Positions 24,300-31,335 of a stretch of DNA of 40,181 bases are shown here, one piece after another. A program made the position numbers and the translations under genes. The stretch is from Azospirillum sp. B21 (lineage in GTDB: Bacteria > Pseudomonadota > Alphaproteobacteria > Azospirillales > Azospirillaceae). The DNA is taken from positions 1-40,181 of the forward strand of contig NZ_VTTO01000032.1 of assembly GCF_008364825.1 (NCBI RefSeq). Direction: 5' to 3'. Position 1 is the stretch's first letter. Every line of letters starts with the position of its first letter. A model generated the notes under the pieces. It saw nothing but the letters and a program-made list of their open reading frames with translations, was not told the DNA's origin and did not search any database.

Positions 24300-24384
24300 C
24301 CGATAAGGAAGAAGAGATACTCGATAGGATCGGCTTATCGGCGTCGATTACTTTTAAAGATCGGGCGATAAGCGATTTCAATCG
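24300..24384. promoter_or_regulatory. Cluster of CGATAA-type half-sites upstream of hydN-fdhF
   Basis: Half-sites occur at 24301 (CGATAAG), 24322 (CGATAG), 24335 (TTATCG), 24345 (CGATTA), 24366 (CGATAAG) and 24380 (AATCG). Distances 24301-24322 and 24345-24366 are both 21 nt; 24322-24336 and 24366-24380 are both 14 nt. The cluster lies 120-204 nt upstream of the hydN ATG. Spacing is as at hypA, but the order of sites is looser. Confidence 0.6.
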
Positions 24385-24503
24385 GACGTGAAGCCACCGG
24401 TGCCCACAGCGGCGAACCGGCGCGTAACGCCAGGGAACAGTGAAGCGATGCCGGGGCGGAGCCGTCCGACGGCCCCCTCCGGCTGCAAACAAGGACGACG
24501 GGA

Positions 24504-25046
24504 ATGAACAGATTCGTCACTGCAAACCCAAGCAAGTGCATCGGTTGCCGGACATGCGAGGTCGCCTGTGCGCTTGCCCATTCCGATGGTGCCGGCGTCG
24601 AAGGACTGGCGCCGGAAACCTTCAAGCCGCGAATCCGCATGGTGAAGACGGCCAACGTCAGCACCGCGGTGATGTGCCACCATTGCGAGGACGCGCCCTG
24701 CGTCAACGCCTGCCCGAACAACGCCATCGTCTATCGCCAGCACAGCGTGCAGGTGGAGCAGGAGCGCTGCCTGGGCTGCAAGAACTGCGTGCTGGCCTGC
24801 CCGTTCGGCGCCATGGACGTGGTGACGGTGCCGGCGGTCCGGCAATTCGCCGGCATGACGCTCAGCCTGGGCGTCAAGGCGCAGGCGCACAAATGCGACC
24901 TGTGCGTCGGCCGCGACGCCGGCCCGGCCTGCGTGTCGGTCTGCCCGACCAGCGCCCTGACCTTGATGGACCGGGACGCGATGGACGAGACCCTGCGCCG
25001 CCGGCGCGAGCGCGCCGCCCTGGAAGCCGCCGAAGTCGCGGCCTGA
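24504..25046 (+). CDS. hydN: Formate dehydrogenase electron-transfer ferredoxin HydN
   Basis: The 180-aa protein has four [4Fe-4S] motifs: CIGCRTCEVAC (~12-22), CHHCEDAPCVNACP (~58-71), CLGCKNCVLACP (~90-101) and CDLC...CVSVCP. It is closely similar in layout to E. coli HydN/HycB, with the conserved APETFKPRI stretch near residue 40. It should take electrons directly from FdhF, encoded 58 nt downstream. It resembles HyfA, and the two genes are divergently transcribed from one control region. HydN versus HycB naming is by resemblance. Confidence 0.93.
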   Translation: MNRFVTANPSKCIGCRTCEVACALAHSDGAGVEGLAPETFKPRIRMVKTANVSTAVMCHHCEDAPCVNACPNNAIVYRQHSVQVEQERCLGCKNCVLACPFGAMDVVTVPAVRQFAGMTLSLGVKAQAHKCDLCVGRDAGPACVSVCPTSALTLMDRDAMDETLRRRRERAALEAAEVAA

Positions 25047-25104
25047 CCCCCCATCACTGCGGCTGAAGCACAGCCGGCGCAATCGAGCGAATATCGAGGT
25101 CGAG

Positions 25105-27276
25105 ATGGAAAAGCATATGGCGGTCTGCCCCTACTGCGGTACGGGCTGCAAACTGAATCTGCTGGTCGAGGGCGGGAAGGTCGTCGGTGCCGAACCCCTC
25201 AACGGCGTCACCAATGAAGGAGAACTCTGCCTCAAGGGCTATTTCGGATACGACTTCATCAACGACACCAAGATCCTGACGCCGCGCCTGCGCAATCCGA
25301 TGCTGCGCCGCTCGCGCGATGCCGCGTTCGAGGCGGTGTCGTGGGACGAGGCGATCGACTATGCGGCGAAGAAGCTGGGCGAGATCAAGGCCAAGTACGG
25401 TCCCGATTCGATCATGACCACCGGCTCGTCGCGCGGAACCGGCAACGAGACCAACTATGTGATGCAGAAATTCACCCGCGCGGTCCTCGGCACCAACAAC
25501 GTCGACAACTGCGCGCGCGTCTGCCACGGCCCGTCGGTCGCCGGATTGCAGGTGACGCTGGGCAACGGCGCGATGAGCAACTCGATCCCCGAGATCGAGC
25601 ACACCAAATGCGTCCTGGTCTTCGGCTACAACGTCGCCGACAGCCATCCGGTGATCGCCAAGCGCATCATCAAGGCCAAGGAACGCGGCGCCAAGATCAT
25701 CGTCTGCGATCCGCGCAAGATCGAGACGGCGCGTCTGGCCGACCTATGGCTGCCGTTGAACAACGGCTCCAACATGGCGCTGGTCAACGCCTTCGCCAAT
25801 GTTCTTATCAATGAAGGGCTCTACAACAAGGAGTATGTCGCCAACTACACGGAGGGCTTCGACGAGTACAAGAAGATCGTCGACAAATACACTCCCGAAT
25901 ACGCCGCGGCGATCACCGGCCTGCCCGCCGAAGACATCCGCGAAGCGATGCGCATCTATGCGGCCGCTCCCTCCGCCACCATCCTGTGGGGCATGGGCGT
26001 CACCCAATGGGGCCAGGGCGTCGATGTGGTGAAGGGGCTGTCGGGGCTGGCGCTGCTGACCGGCAATCTCGGGCGTCCGAATGTCGGCGTCGGCCCGGTG
26101 CGCGGCCAGAACAACGTGCAGGGCAGCTGCGACATGGGCGTGCTGCCGACCGAGTTCCCCGGCTACCAGAAGGTCACCGACCCGGAAATCCGAGCGAAAT
26201 TCGCCAAGGCCTGGGGTGTCGAGTCGCTGCCCGACCAGATCGGCTACCGCCTGACCGACGTGCCGCATCTGGCGGAGACCGGCAAGCTGAAGGCCATGTA
26301 CATCATGGGCGAGGACCCGGCCCAGACCGAGCCGGACCTGGCGCTGGTGCGCAAGGGCTTCGAGGCGATGGAATTCGTCATCGTCCAGGACATCTTCATG
26401 ACGAAGACGGCGATGTTCGCCGACCTGATCCTGCCGGCCACCTCCTGGGGCGAGCATGAGGGCGTGTTCAGCGCCGCCGACCGCAGCTTCCAGCGCTTCA
26501 CCAAGGCGGTGGACGCCAAGGGCGACGTAAAGCACGACTGGGAGATCATCAGCCTGCTCGCCACCGCCATGGGCTATCCCATGCACTACAACAACACCAA
26601 GGAGATTTGGGACGAACTGCGCGAGCTCTGCCCGATCTTCTACGGCGTGACCTACGAGAAGATGGAAGGGTTGGGTGCGGTTCCGTGGCCCTGCCGCGAC
26701 CTCGATTCGCCGGGTTCCAAGTATCTGTACGAGGGCAACGTCTTCCAGCGGCCGGGCGGCAAGGGTCTGCTGTTCGCCACCGAATGGCGTCCGCCGAAGG
26801 ACCAGCTGACCGAGGAGTTCCCGCTGATCCTCTGCACGGTGCGCGAGGTCGGCCATTACTCCTGCCGCTCGATGACCGGCAACTGCGCCGCCCTGCAGAC
26901 GCTGGCCGACGAGCCCGGCTATGTCACCATCAACCCGAAGGACGCCAAGGCGCTGGGCATCCGCGACCAGGAACTGGTCTGGGTGTCGTCGCGCCGCGGC
27001 AAGGTGATCAGCCGCGCCAGCGTTACCGACCGCACCAACAAGGGGGCCGTCTACATGACCTACCAGTGGTGGATCGGCGCCTGCAACGAGCTGACCATCC
27101 ACGCCGTCGATCCCATCGCCAAGACGCCGGAATACAAATACGCCGCCGTCCGGGTCGAGGCGATCGCCGATCAGGTCTGGGCCGAGAATTACGTCCAGCA
27201 GGAATACGCGAAGCTGAAGGGCGGCCTCAGCAACGCGGTGACCCGTGCGACGAAGAAGGCCCCCGCCTACGCGTGA
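25105..27276 (+). CDS. fdhF: Formate dehydrogenase H, cysteine-containing form
   Basis: The 723-aa FdhF oxidises formate to CO2 at a bis-MGD molybdenum centre. An N-terminal [4Fe-4S] site is formed by C8, C11, C15 and C42, followed by K44, the residue linking cluster and cofactor. The active-site motif is CARVCHGPSVAG with Cys140 and His141: Cys140 is encoded TGC at 25522-25524 and aligns with selenocysteine-140 of the E. coli enzyme. There is no in-frame TGA, so no selenocysteine insertion is needed. Length equals the E. coli enzyme (715 aa) with a short tail. There is no twin-arginine signal, so the enzyme is cytoplasmic. Genes hydN-fdhF-hypA2 appear to form one transcript. Confidence 0.96.
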   Translation: MEKHMAVCPYCGTGCKLNLLVEGGKVVGAEPLNGVTNEGELCLKGYFGYDFINDTKILTPRLRNPMLRRSRDAAFEAVSWDEAIDYAAKKLGEIKAKYGPDSIMTTGSSRGTGNETNYVMQKFTRAVLGTNNVDNCARVCHGPSVAGLQVTLGNGAMSNSIPEIEHTKCVLVFGYNVADSHPVIAKRIIKAKERGAKIIVCDPRKIETARLADLWLPLNNGSNMALVNAFANVLINEGLYNKEYVANYTEGFDEYKKIVDKYTPEYAAAITGLPAEDIREAMRIYAAAPSATILWGMGVTQWGQGVDVVKGLSGLALLTGNLGRPNVGVGPVRGQNNVQGSCDMGVLPTEFPGYQKVTDPEIRAKFAKAWGVESLPDQIGYRLTDVPHLAETGKLKAMYIMGEDPAQTEPDLALVRKGFEAMEFVIVQDIFMTKTAMFADLILPATSWGEHEGVFSAADRSFQRFTKAVDAKGDVKHDWEIISLLATAMGYPMHYNNTKEIWDELRELCPIFYGVTYEKMEGLGAVPWPCRDLDSPGSKYLYEGNVFQRPGGKGLLFATEWRPPKDQLTEEFPLILCTVREVGHYSCRSMTGNCAALQTLADEPGYVTINPKDAKALGIRDQELVWVSSRRGKVISRASVTDRTNKGAVYMTYQWWIGACNELTIHAVDPIAKTPEYKYAAVRVEAIADQVWAENYVQQEYAKLKGGLSNAVTRATKKAPAYA

Positions 27277-27299
27277 TGTTTCGTGGCGCCCACCTCACT

Positions 27300-27411
27300 C
27301 CCTCTCCCCCTTGGGGAGAGGGGCGGGGTGAGGGGGATGCATCGCATGGATTGTCGGGAATCCGCGCCGTGCCACCCCCTCACCCTAACCCTCTCCCCGG
27401 GGGGGAGAGGG
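27300..27411. repeat. REP/BIME-like nested palindromic repeat
   Basis: Two identical hairpin arms, CCCTCTCCCC/GGGGAGAGGG, occur at 27300-27322 and 27389-27411, each a 10-bp stem with a 3-nt loop. Between them GGGTGAGGGGG (27326-27336) is the exact reverse complement of CCCCCTCACCC (27375-27385). The whole 112 nt can fold into one structure. CCCTCACCCTAACCCTCTCCCC-type sequences are common dispersed intergenic repeats in high-GC proteobacteria. Confidence 0.85.
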
Positions 27412-27442
27412 GATCCTTCCCGGTGCCCGAGGACCCAATCCC

Positions 27443-27685
27443 ATGCATGAGATCGCCCTTTGCCAATCCCTGCTGGAACAGGCGATGAAGGCGCGGGAGG
27501 CCAATCCGTTCAACAGGGTGGTGCGCGTCAGCCTGTCGGTTGGCCAATCCAGCCGGGTGCAGCCCGACGCCCTGCGCCACGCCTTCGACCTGCTCAGCCG
27601 CGACACCTTCCTGGAGGGGGCGGAGCTGCGGATCGACCGGCCTCCGGGGGAGGGGTTCCGATTGGTCGAGATGGAGGTGTCGTGA
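27443..27685 (+). CDS. HypA paralogue lacking the zinc domain
   Basis: The 80-aa protein aligns residue for residue with the full-length HypA at 9876-10217 over residues 1-69 (MHEIALC start with His2/Glu3, VSLSVGQ, PDALRHAFD, RDT, IDRPPG). It then jumps to the last 11 residues (EGFRLVEMEVS versus DDLTLVELEVA). Exactly 33 residues holding both CxxC pairs are missing, in frame. The nickel-binding end is intact. It is not a frameshift relic: start, stop and both conserved ends are in place, and the rest of the fold (beta strands and helices of the nickel domain) is retained. It follows fdhF across a REP-like element. It could be a specialised nickel carrier, a regulator, or a decaying copy. Confidence 0.85.
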   Translation: MHEIALCQSLLEQAMKAREANPFNRVVRVSLSVGQSSRVQPDALRHAFDLLSRDTFLEGAELRIDRPPGEGFRLVEMEVS

Positions 27686-27840
27686 ACGTGACTCTTCGTG
27701 CGCCTATGATGCGTCGCATTGCCGCTGCGGCAGCCCGCGCGGAGACGTGAGCACGTGACTCGTATCAATGATGTTGCTCGGGTCGTGATTGAAAAGTTCC
27801 CGATCCACGCTGCGCCTGACGTGGTTGAAGGAGCCCCGGC

Positions 27841-28740
27841 ATGCAGGAAAAGCTGGAATTTCTGATCGCGCTGGCCACCGAGAAGCACTTCGGCCGCGCG
27901 GCGCAGGTCTGCGGGGTCTCGCAGCCCAACCTATCGGCAGCGATCAAGCAGCTGGAATCGACCATGGGCGTGCCCCTGGTCGACCGCGGCGCACGTTTCA
28001 TCGGCTTCACTCCGGAAGGGGAGCGGGTGCTGGAATGGGCGCGGCGCATCGTCGGCGACTACAAGGCGATGCGCGCCGACGTGGAGACGATGAAGCAGGG
28101 GCTGACCGGCACGCTGCGGCTGGTGGTGGTGCCGACGGCACTGCCCATGGTCCAGCGGCTGACCGCCACAGTCTGGTCGATGCATCCCGGCATCAAGATC
28201 ACCATCGCCTCCCACAGCTCTACCGAGATCCTGTCGCGGCTGGAGAATCTGGAGGCGGAGGCCGGCATCACCTATCTCGACAACGAACCGCTCGGCAATG
28301 TGGACGAGGTGCCGCTCTATCACGAGCGCTATCATCTGATCACCTCGGCGGGCGGCGCGTTCGGCACGCGCGACAGCATCACCTGGGAGGAGGCGGCGAC
28401 CGTGCCGCTCTGCCTGCTGAACGCCAACATGCAGAACCGCCGCATCATCGACCGCGCCTTTGCCGAGGCGGGTGTACATGCCGAACCGATGCTGGAATCC
28501 AACTCCATCGTCGTGCTGACCAACCATCTCTGCACCGGCATGTGGTCGACGATCATGCCGCGGATCATGGCGGACTCGCTGCTGCTGCCCCCGACCATCC
28601 GTGCCATCCCCATCGTGGCGCCGGAGCTGTCCACCCTGATCGGCCTTGTGGTCGCCCGCCGCGATCCGCAGCCGCCGCTGACGGCGGCGCTGATCGCCGA
28701 CGCGCGCCGGCTCGCCCCGGAATTGGCGATGGTGGCCTGA
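27841..28740 (+). CDS. LysR-family transcriptional regulator
   Basis: The 299-aa protein is a complete LTTR: winged HTH at residues ~1-60 (LEFLIALATEKHFGRAAQ, VSQPNLSAAIKQLE), linker helix, and a periplasmic-binding-protein-like effector domain (~90-295). It ends the formate hydrogenlyase island, same strand as hydN-fdhF-hypA2 and 155 nt downstream. No FhlA-like sigma-54 activator is in the window, so this protein is the best local candidate to bind the CGATAA arrays at hypA, hyfA and hydN and to sense formate or a related small acid. That link is inference. No CGATAA site is seen upstream of its own gene. Confidence 0.9.
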   Translation: MQEKLEFLIALATEKHFGRAAQVCGVSQPNLSAAIKQLESTMGVPLVDRGARFIGFTPEGERVLEWARRIVGDYKAMRADVETMKQGLTGTLRLVVVPTALPMVQRLTATVWSMHPGIKITIASHSSTEILSRLENLEAEAGITYLDNEPLGNVDEVPLYHERYHLITSAGGAFGTRDSITWEEAATVPLCLLNANMQNRRIIDRAFAEAGVHAEPMLESNSIVVLTNHLCTGMWSTIMPRIMADSLLLPPTIRAIPIVAPELSTLIGLVVARRDPQPPLTAALIADARRLAPELAMVA

Positions 28741-28761
28741 TCACAGGGCAGCTTTGTCAAC

Positions 28762-28772
28762 TGGTCATACCA
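28762..28772. promoter_or_regulatory. Palindromic TGGTCATACCA site
   Basis: TGGTCATACCA has matching TGGT/ACCA ends and resembles operators of FadR/PdhR-type GntR regulators. It sits next to a TTGACG (28774-28779) in the 141-nt leader before the gene at 28882. No GntR regulator is encoded in the window. Weak evidence. Confidence 0.35.
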
Positions 28773-28881
28773 CTTGACGATTTGTCGCGCCCCTGTGTTG
28801 CGTTGCAGCATGCTAAGGAATCGGACGGGAGACGCGCCGGGATCGGCCCGTCCACGCCTCCCCCGAGGAGTGCTTTTTCCA

Positions 28882-29316
28882 ATGAATACCGATACTAAGT
28901 CGCACCGGTGGTCAGTCGCCCCGGCGCAGCGCGCGCTCGACCACGAACCGCTCGGAACCGACATCCATGCCGCTTTTGCCAAGGTGGTCGCTCGCCTGCA
29001 CAGCGAAGCGGACGCCTTTGCACGGCGCATGGCCGATGTGGGCAGCGTCGAGCTGGTGGAGCGTGACGGTGGGGCGCAGCTGCTCTACCGCGCCCATCAT
29101 GGCGAAGACCACGGCGAGGGGCTGCACCGGCTGGTCGGCAGCTTCGACCTGCATCTGACCCATGACGGCAAGGCGGCCATCCACATGCGCATCCGCGGCG
29201 ATCTGCCGCCGGCCGAGGTTCTGGACTTCGACCGCGTGACGGCCGACCATCTCCGGACCCGGCTGCATGCGTTCGAGATGGGTTGCCGCCGCCTGCCGAT
29301 GGCGCGCGCCGCCTGA
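28882..29316 (+). CDS. Unknown small protein
   Basis: I do not recognise a family. The 144-aa protein is soluble and has several His and acidic residues in the centre (RAHHGEDHGEGLHRL, ~75-89). Secondary structure would be an N-terminal helix (~35-55), a central beta region (~58-105, with alternating hydrophobics ending in AAIHMRIRGDL) and a C-terminal helix. The start at 28882 (MNTDTKSHRW) is supported by GAGGAG about 13 nt upstream. It has its own leader of 141 nt after the LysR gene and is followed by the HD-domain gene after 123 nt. Codon use and GC match neighbours. Confidence 0.65.
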   Translation: MNTDTKSHRWSVAPAQRALDHEPLGTDIHAAFAKVVARLHSEADAFARRMADVGSVELVERDGGAQLLYRAHHGEDHGEGLHRLVGSFDLHLTHDGKAAIHMRIRGDLPPAEVLDFDRVTADHLRTRLHAFEMGCRRLPMARAA

Positions 29317-29439
29317 CCGGACCGGTGATCTGCAGCTGAATAGCCGCAGCGAAGCCCCCGCAGCGGACCATTGGCGCACTGTCGCCGACTGGGCGGGCAA
29401 TGCCAAGTCGCCGCCCGCCCGCGGCACGGAGGAGACCAG

Positions 29440-29979
29440 ATGTCTGACAACAACAATGAACTGATCACCGCGGCGCTGCGCCATGCGGCGGCCCTGCATG
29501 ACGGCACCTTCCGCCCCGACCGGGCGCGGACGCCCTTCGTCTCGCATCTGTCGGAAACCGCCGAACTGGTGGCCCAGGCCAGCGGCACGCCGGCGGAGAT
29601 CGCCGCCGCCTGGCTCCACGACGCGGTCGAGGATGGGCTGACCACCATCGCCGAACTGGCCGACCGCTTCGGCCCGGAGGTCGCCGACCTCGTGGCCGCC
29701 GTCAGCGACGCGCCCGAGGATGTTGGCCGGGCGATTGCCGAGCGCAAGGCGATCCAGGCCGCCCGCCTCGCCGCCGCGCCCGACGGGGCCAAGCGCATCA
29801 AGCTGGCCGAGCAGATCTCGATCCTCAAGGCGCTGGCGGTGGAGCGCCCGCTGTCCTGGAGCGTCGAGCGTGCGGACGCCTATGTCGAAGGCTCCCGCCT
29901 TGTCGCGGATGCCTGCGCCGCCGCCAGCCCGCTGCTGGCCGAACGCTACGCCGCCGCCTTGGCCGGTGCCTCCCGCTGA
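29440..29979 (+). CDS. HD-domain protein resembling small alarmone hydrolases
   Basis: The 179-aa single-domain protein has the HD signature of the SpoT/RelA hydrolase class: H36 (SHLSE), H60-D61 (WLHDAVED) with E64-D65. In SpoT/MESH1 proteins these bind Mn2+ and cleave the 3'-pyrophosphate of (p)ppGpp. The later motif, normally KLAD, reads KLAE (E124) here, so activity is uncertain. No synthetase, TGS or ACT domain is present. Its start (MSDNNNE) has GGAGGAG upstream. It converges with dctD. It may hydrolyse (p)ppGpp or another nucleotide; the name is by resemblance. Confidence 0.75.
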   Translation: MSDNNNELITAALRHAAALHDGTFRPDRARTPFVSHLSETAELVAQASGTPAEIAAAWLHDAVEDGLTTIAELADRFGPEVADLVAAVSDAPEDVGRAIAERKAIQAARLAAAPDGAKRIKLAEQISILKALAVERPLSWSVERADAYVEGSRLVADACAAASPLLAERYAAALAGASR

Positions 29980-29994
29980 CCGGGGGCCGGGCGT

Positions 29995-31335
29995 TTACGA
30001 CAGGCCGTATTTCCTGATCTTGTCGTGCAGCGTGGTCTTTGCGATCTGCAACTCCTCCGCTGCACGGGCAAGGCTGTGGCCGGTGCGGCGCAGCGTATCG
30101 GCGATCAGCGCGCGTTCGAAGGCCTCGACCGCCTCGGCCAGCGGCCGGGCGGTCGCGGGGTGGGCTGAGGCAAAAGGCGGGAAGCCCTGTTCGATGCCCA
30201 GCACGCAGCGGTCGGCGACATTGTGCAGTTCCCGCACATTGCCGGGCCAGTCATAGGCCATCAGCCGGCGCATTCGCTCCGCATCCGGCGACGGCACCGG
30301 GCGGCCATGGCGGGCGGCGGCCTGCTGGATGAACTGCTCGAACAGCAGCGGGATGTCCTCGCGCCGTTCGCGCAGCGGCGGCAGCGGCAGGTTGGCGACG
30401 TTCAGCCGGTAATAGAGGTCGGCGCGGAACTGCCCGCGGTCGGCCAACTCGCGCAGGTCCACCTTGGTGGCGGCGATCACCCGGCAGTCGACATGGACCG
30501 GCGTGTTGGAGCCCAGCCGTTCCAGCGTGCGTTCCTGAAGGACGCGCAGGAACTTGATCTGCACCGCCGTCGGCATGCTCTCGATCTCGTCGAGAAACAG
30601 CGTGCCGCCGTTGGCATGCTCCACCTTGCCGATCCGCCTTTTGCCGGCCCCGGTGAAGGCCCCGGCCTCATGCCCGAAAATCTCGCTGTCGATCAGGCTT
30701 TCCGGCAGGCCGCCGCAATTGATGGCGACGAAGTTGCTGGCGCGGCGCGGGCTGGCGTCGTGCAGGCAGCGGGCCGCCAGTTCCTTCCCTGACCCTGTCT
30801 CGCCATGGATCAGCACGTCGGCGGCGGAAGTCGCGAGTTCGCCGATCAGCCGGCGCACCCGCTCCATCTGCGGCGATCCGCCGACCAGCCGCGCTTCGAT
30901 GCTGTCGCGGTTCTGCAGCCGGGCGCGCAATTCGCGCACCTCCAGCGTCAGCCGCCGCTTCTCCAGCGCGCGGCGCACCACCTCGACCAGATAGTCGGGA
31001 GAGAAGGGCTTCTCGATGAAGTCGTGGGCGCCCAGTTTCATCGCCTGCACCGCCATCGACACGTCGCCATGGCCGGTCATCAGCACCACCGGCAAATCCG
31101 GATCGGTGCCGAGCAGCGTCGAGAGCAGTTCCATGCCATCCATGCCCGGCAGGCGGATGTCGGTGACGACCACGCCGGGAAAGCCTTCCGCCACCAGCCG
31201 CCGCGCCTTCTCCGCGCTGTCCACCGCCTCGGTCGGAATGTCCTCCAGCTCCAGCGCCTGTTGGCAGCCGAGGCTGACGTTCGGGTCGTCCTCGACGATA
31301 AGAACCTTCAGGGCGGCGGAGGAAGTGTCGGGCAT
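29995..31335 (-). CDS. dctD: C4-dicarboxylate sigma-54 response regulator DctD
   Basis: The 446-aa NtrC-family activator has a receiver domain (~10-125) with D59 and K109, an AAA+ domain (~148-385) with Walker A GETGSGKE (178-185) and the sigma-54 contact loop GAFTGA (225-230), and a C-terminal Fis-type HTH (~400-446, LARAAEELQIAKTTLHDKIRKYG). It activates dctA through the sigma-54 promoter at 34817-34832. It is the last gene of dctABD; its start overlaps the end of dctB by 28 nt. The DctD name follows from gene order with DctA/DctB. Confidence 0.93.
   Translation of the reverse strand: MPDTSSAALKVLIVEDDPNVSLGCQQALELEDIPTEAVDSAEKARRLVAEGFPGVVVTDIRLPGMDGMELLSTLLGTDPDLPVVLMTGHGDVSMAVQAMKLGAHDFIEKPFSPDYLVEVVRRALEKRRLTLEVRELRARLQNRDSIEARLVGGSPQMERVRRLIGELATSAADVLIHGETGSGKELAARCLHDASPRRASNFVAINCGGLPESLIDSEIFGHEAGAFTGAGKRRIGKVEHANGGTLFLDEIESMPTAVQIKFLRVLQERTLERLGSNTPVHVDCRVIAATKVDLRELADRGQFRADLYYRLNVANLPLPPLRERREDIPLLFEQFIQQAAARHGRPVPSPDAERMRRLMAYDWPGNVRELHNVADRCVLGIEQGFPPFASAHPATARPLAEAVEAFERALIADTLRRTGHSLARAAEELQIAKTTLHDKIRKYGLS

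Larger units (their letters stand above)
23959..24503. other. Divergent hyfA / hydN intergenic region (545 nt)
   Basis: This is one of the longest non-coding stretches in the window and is AT-richer than its surroundings. It contains two CGATAA-type arrays (24023-24050 facing hyfA, 24300-24384 facing hydN). The stretch 24180-24300 between them includes an A-rich run (ATAAAAAAAG) and an extended -10-like GTGGGTATAAG; no protein is convincing there. I searched for a GG-N10-GC sigma-54 element in both directions and found none. Confidence 0.65.

Noticed and set aside
24205..24500. Sigma-54 (FhlA/HyfR-type) promoter before hydN or hyfA
   Set aside because: No GG-N10-GC pair with acceptable flanks was found in either direction. 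Near hits had 7, 11 or 13 nt between the dinucleotides.
25522..25600. Selenocysteine insertion element in fdhF
   Set aside because: The codon at position 140 is TGC, not TGA, so no insertion element is required.
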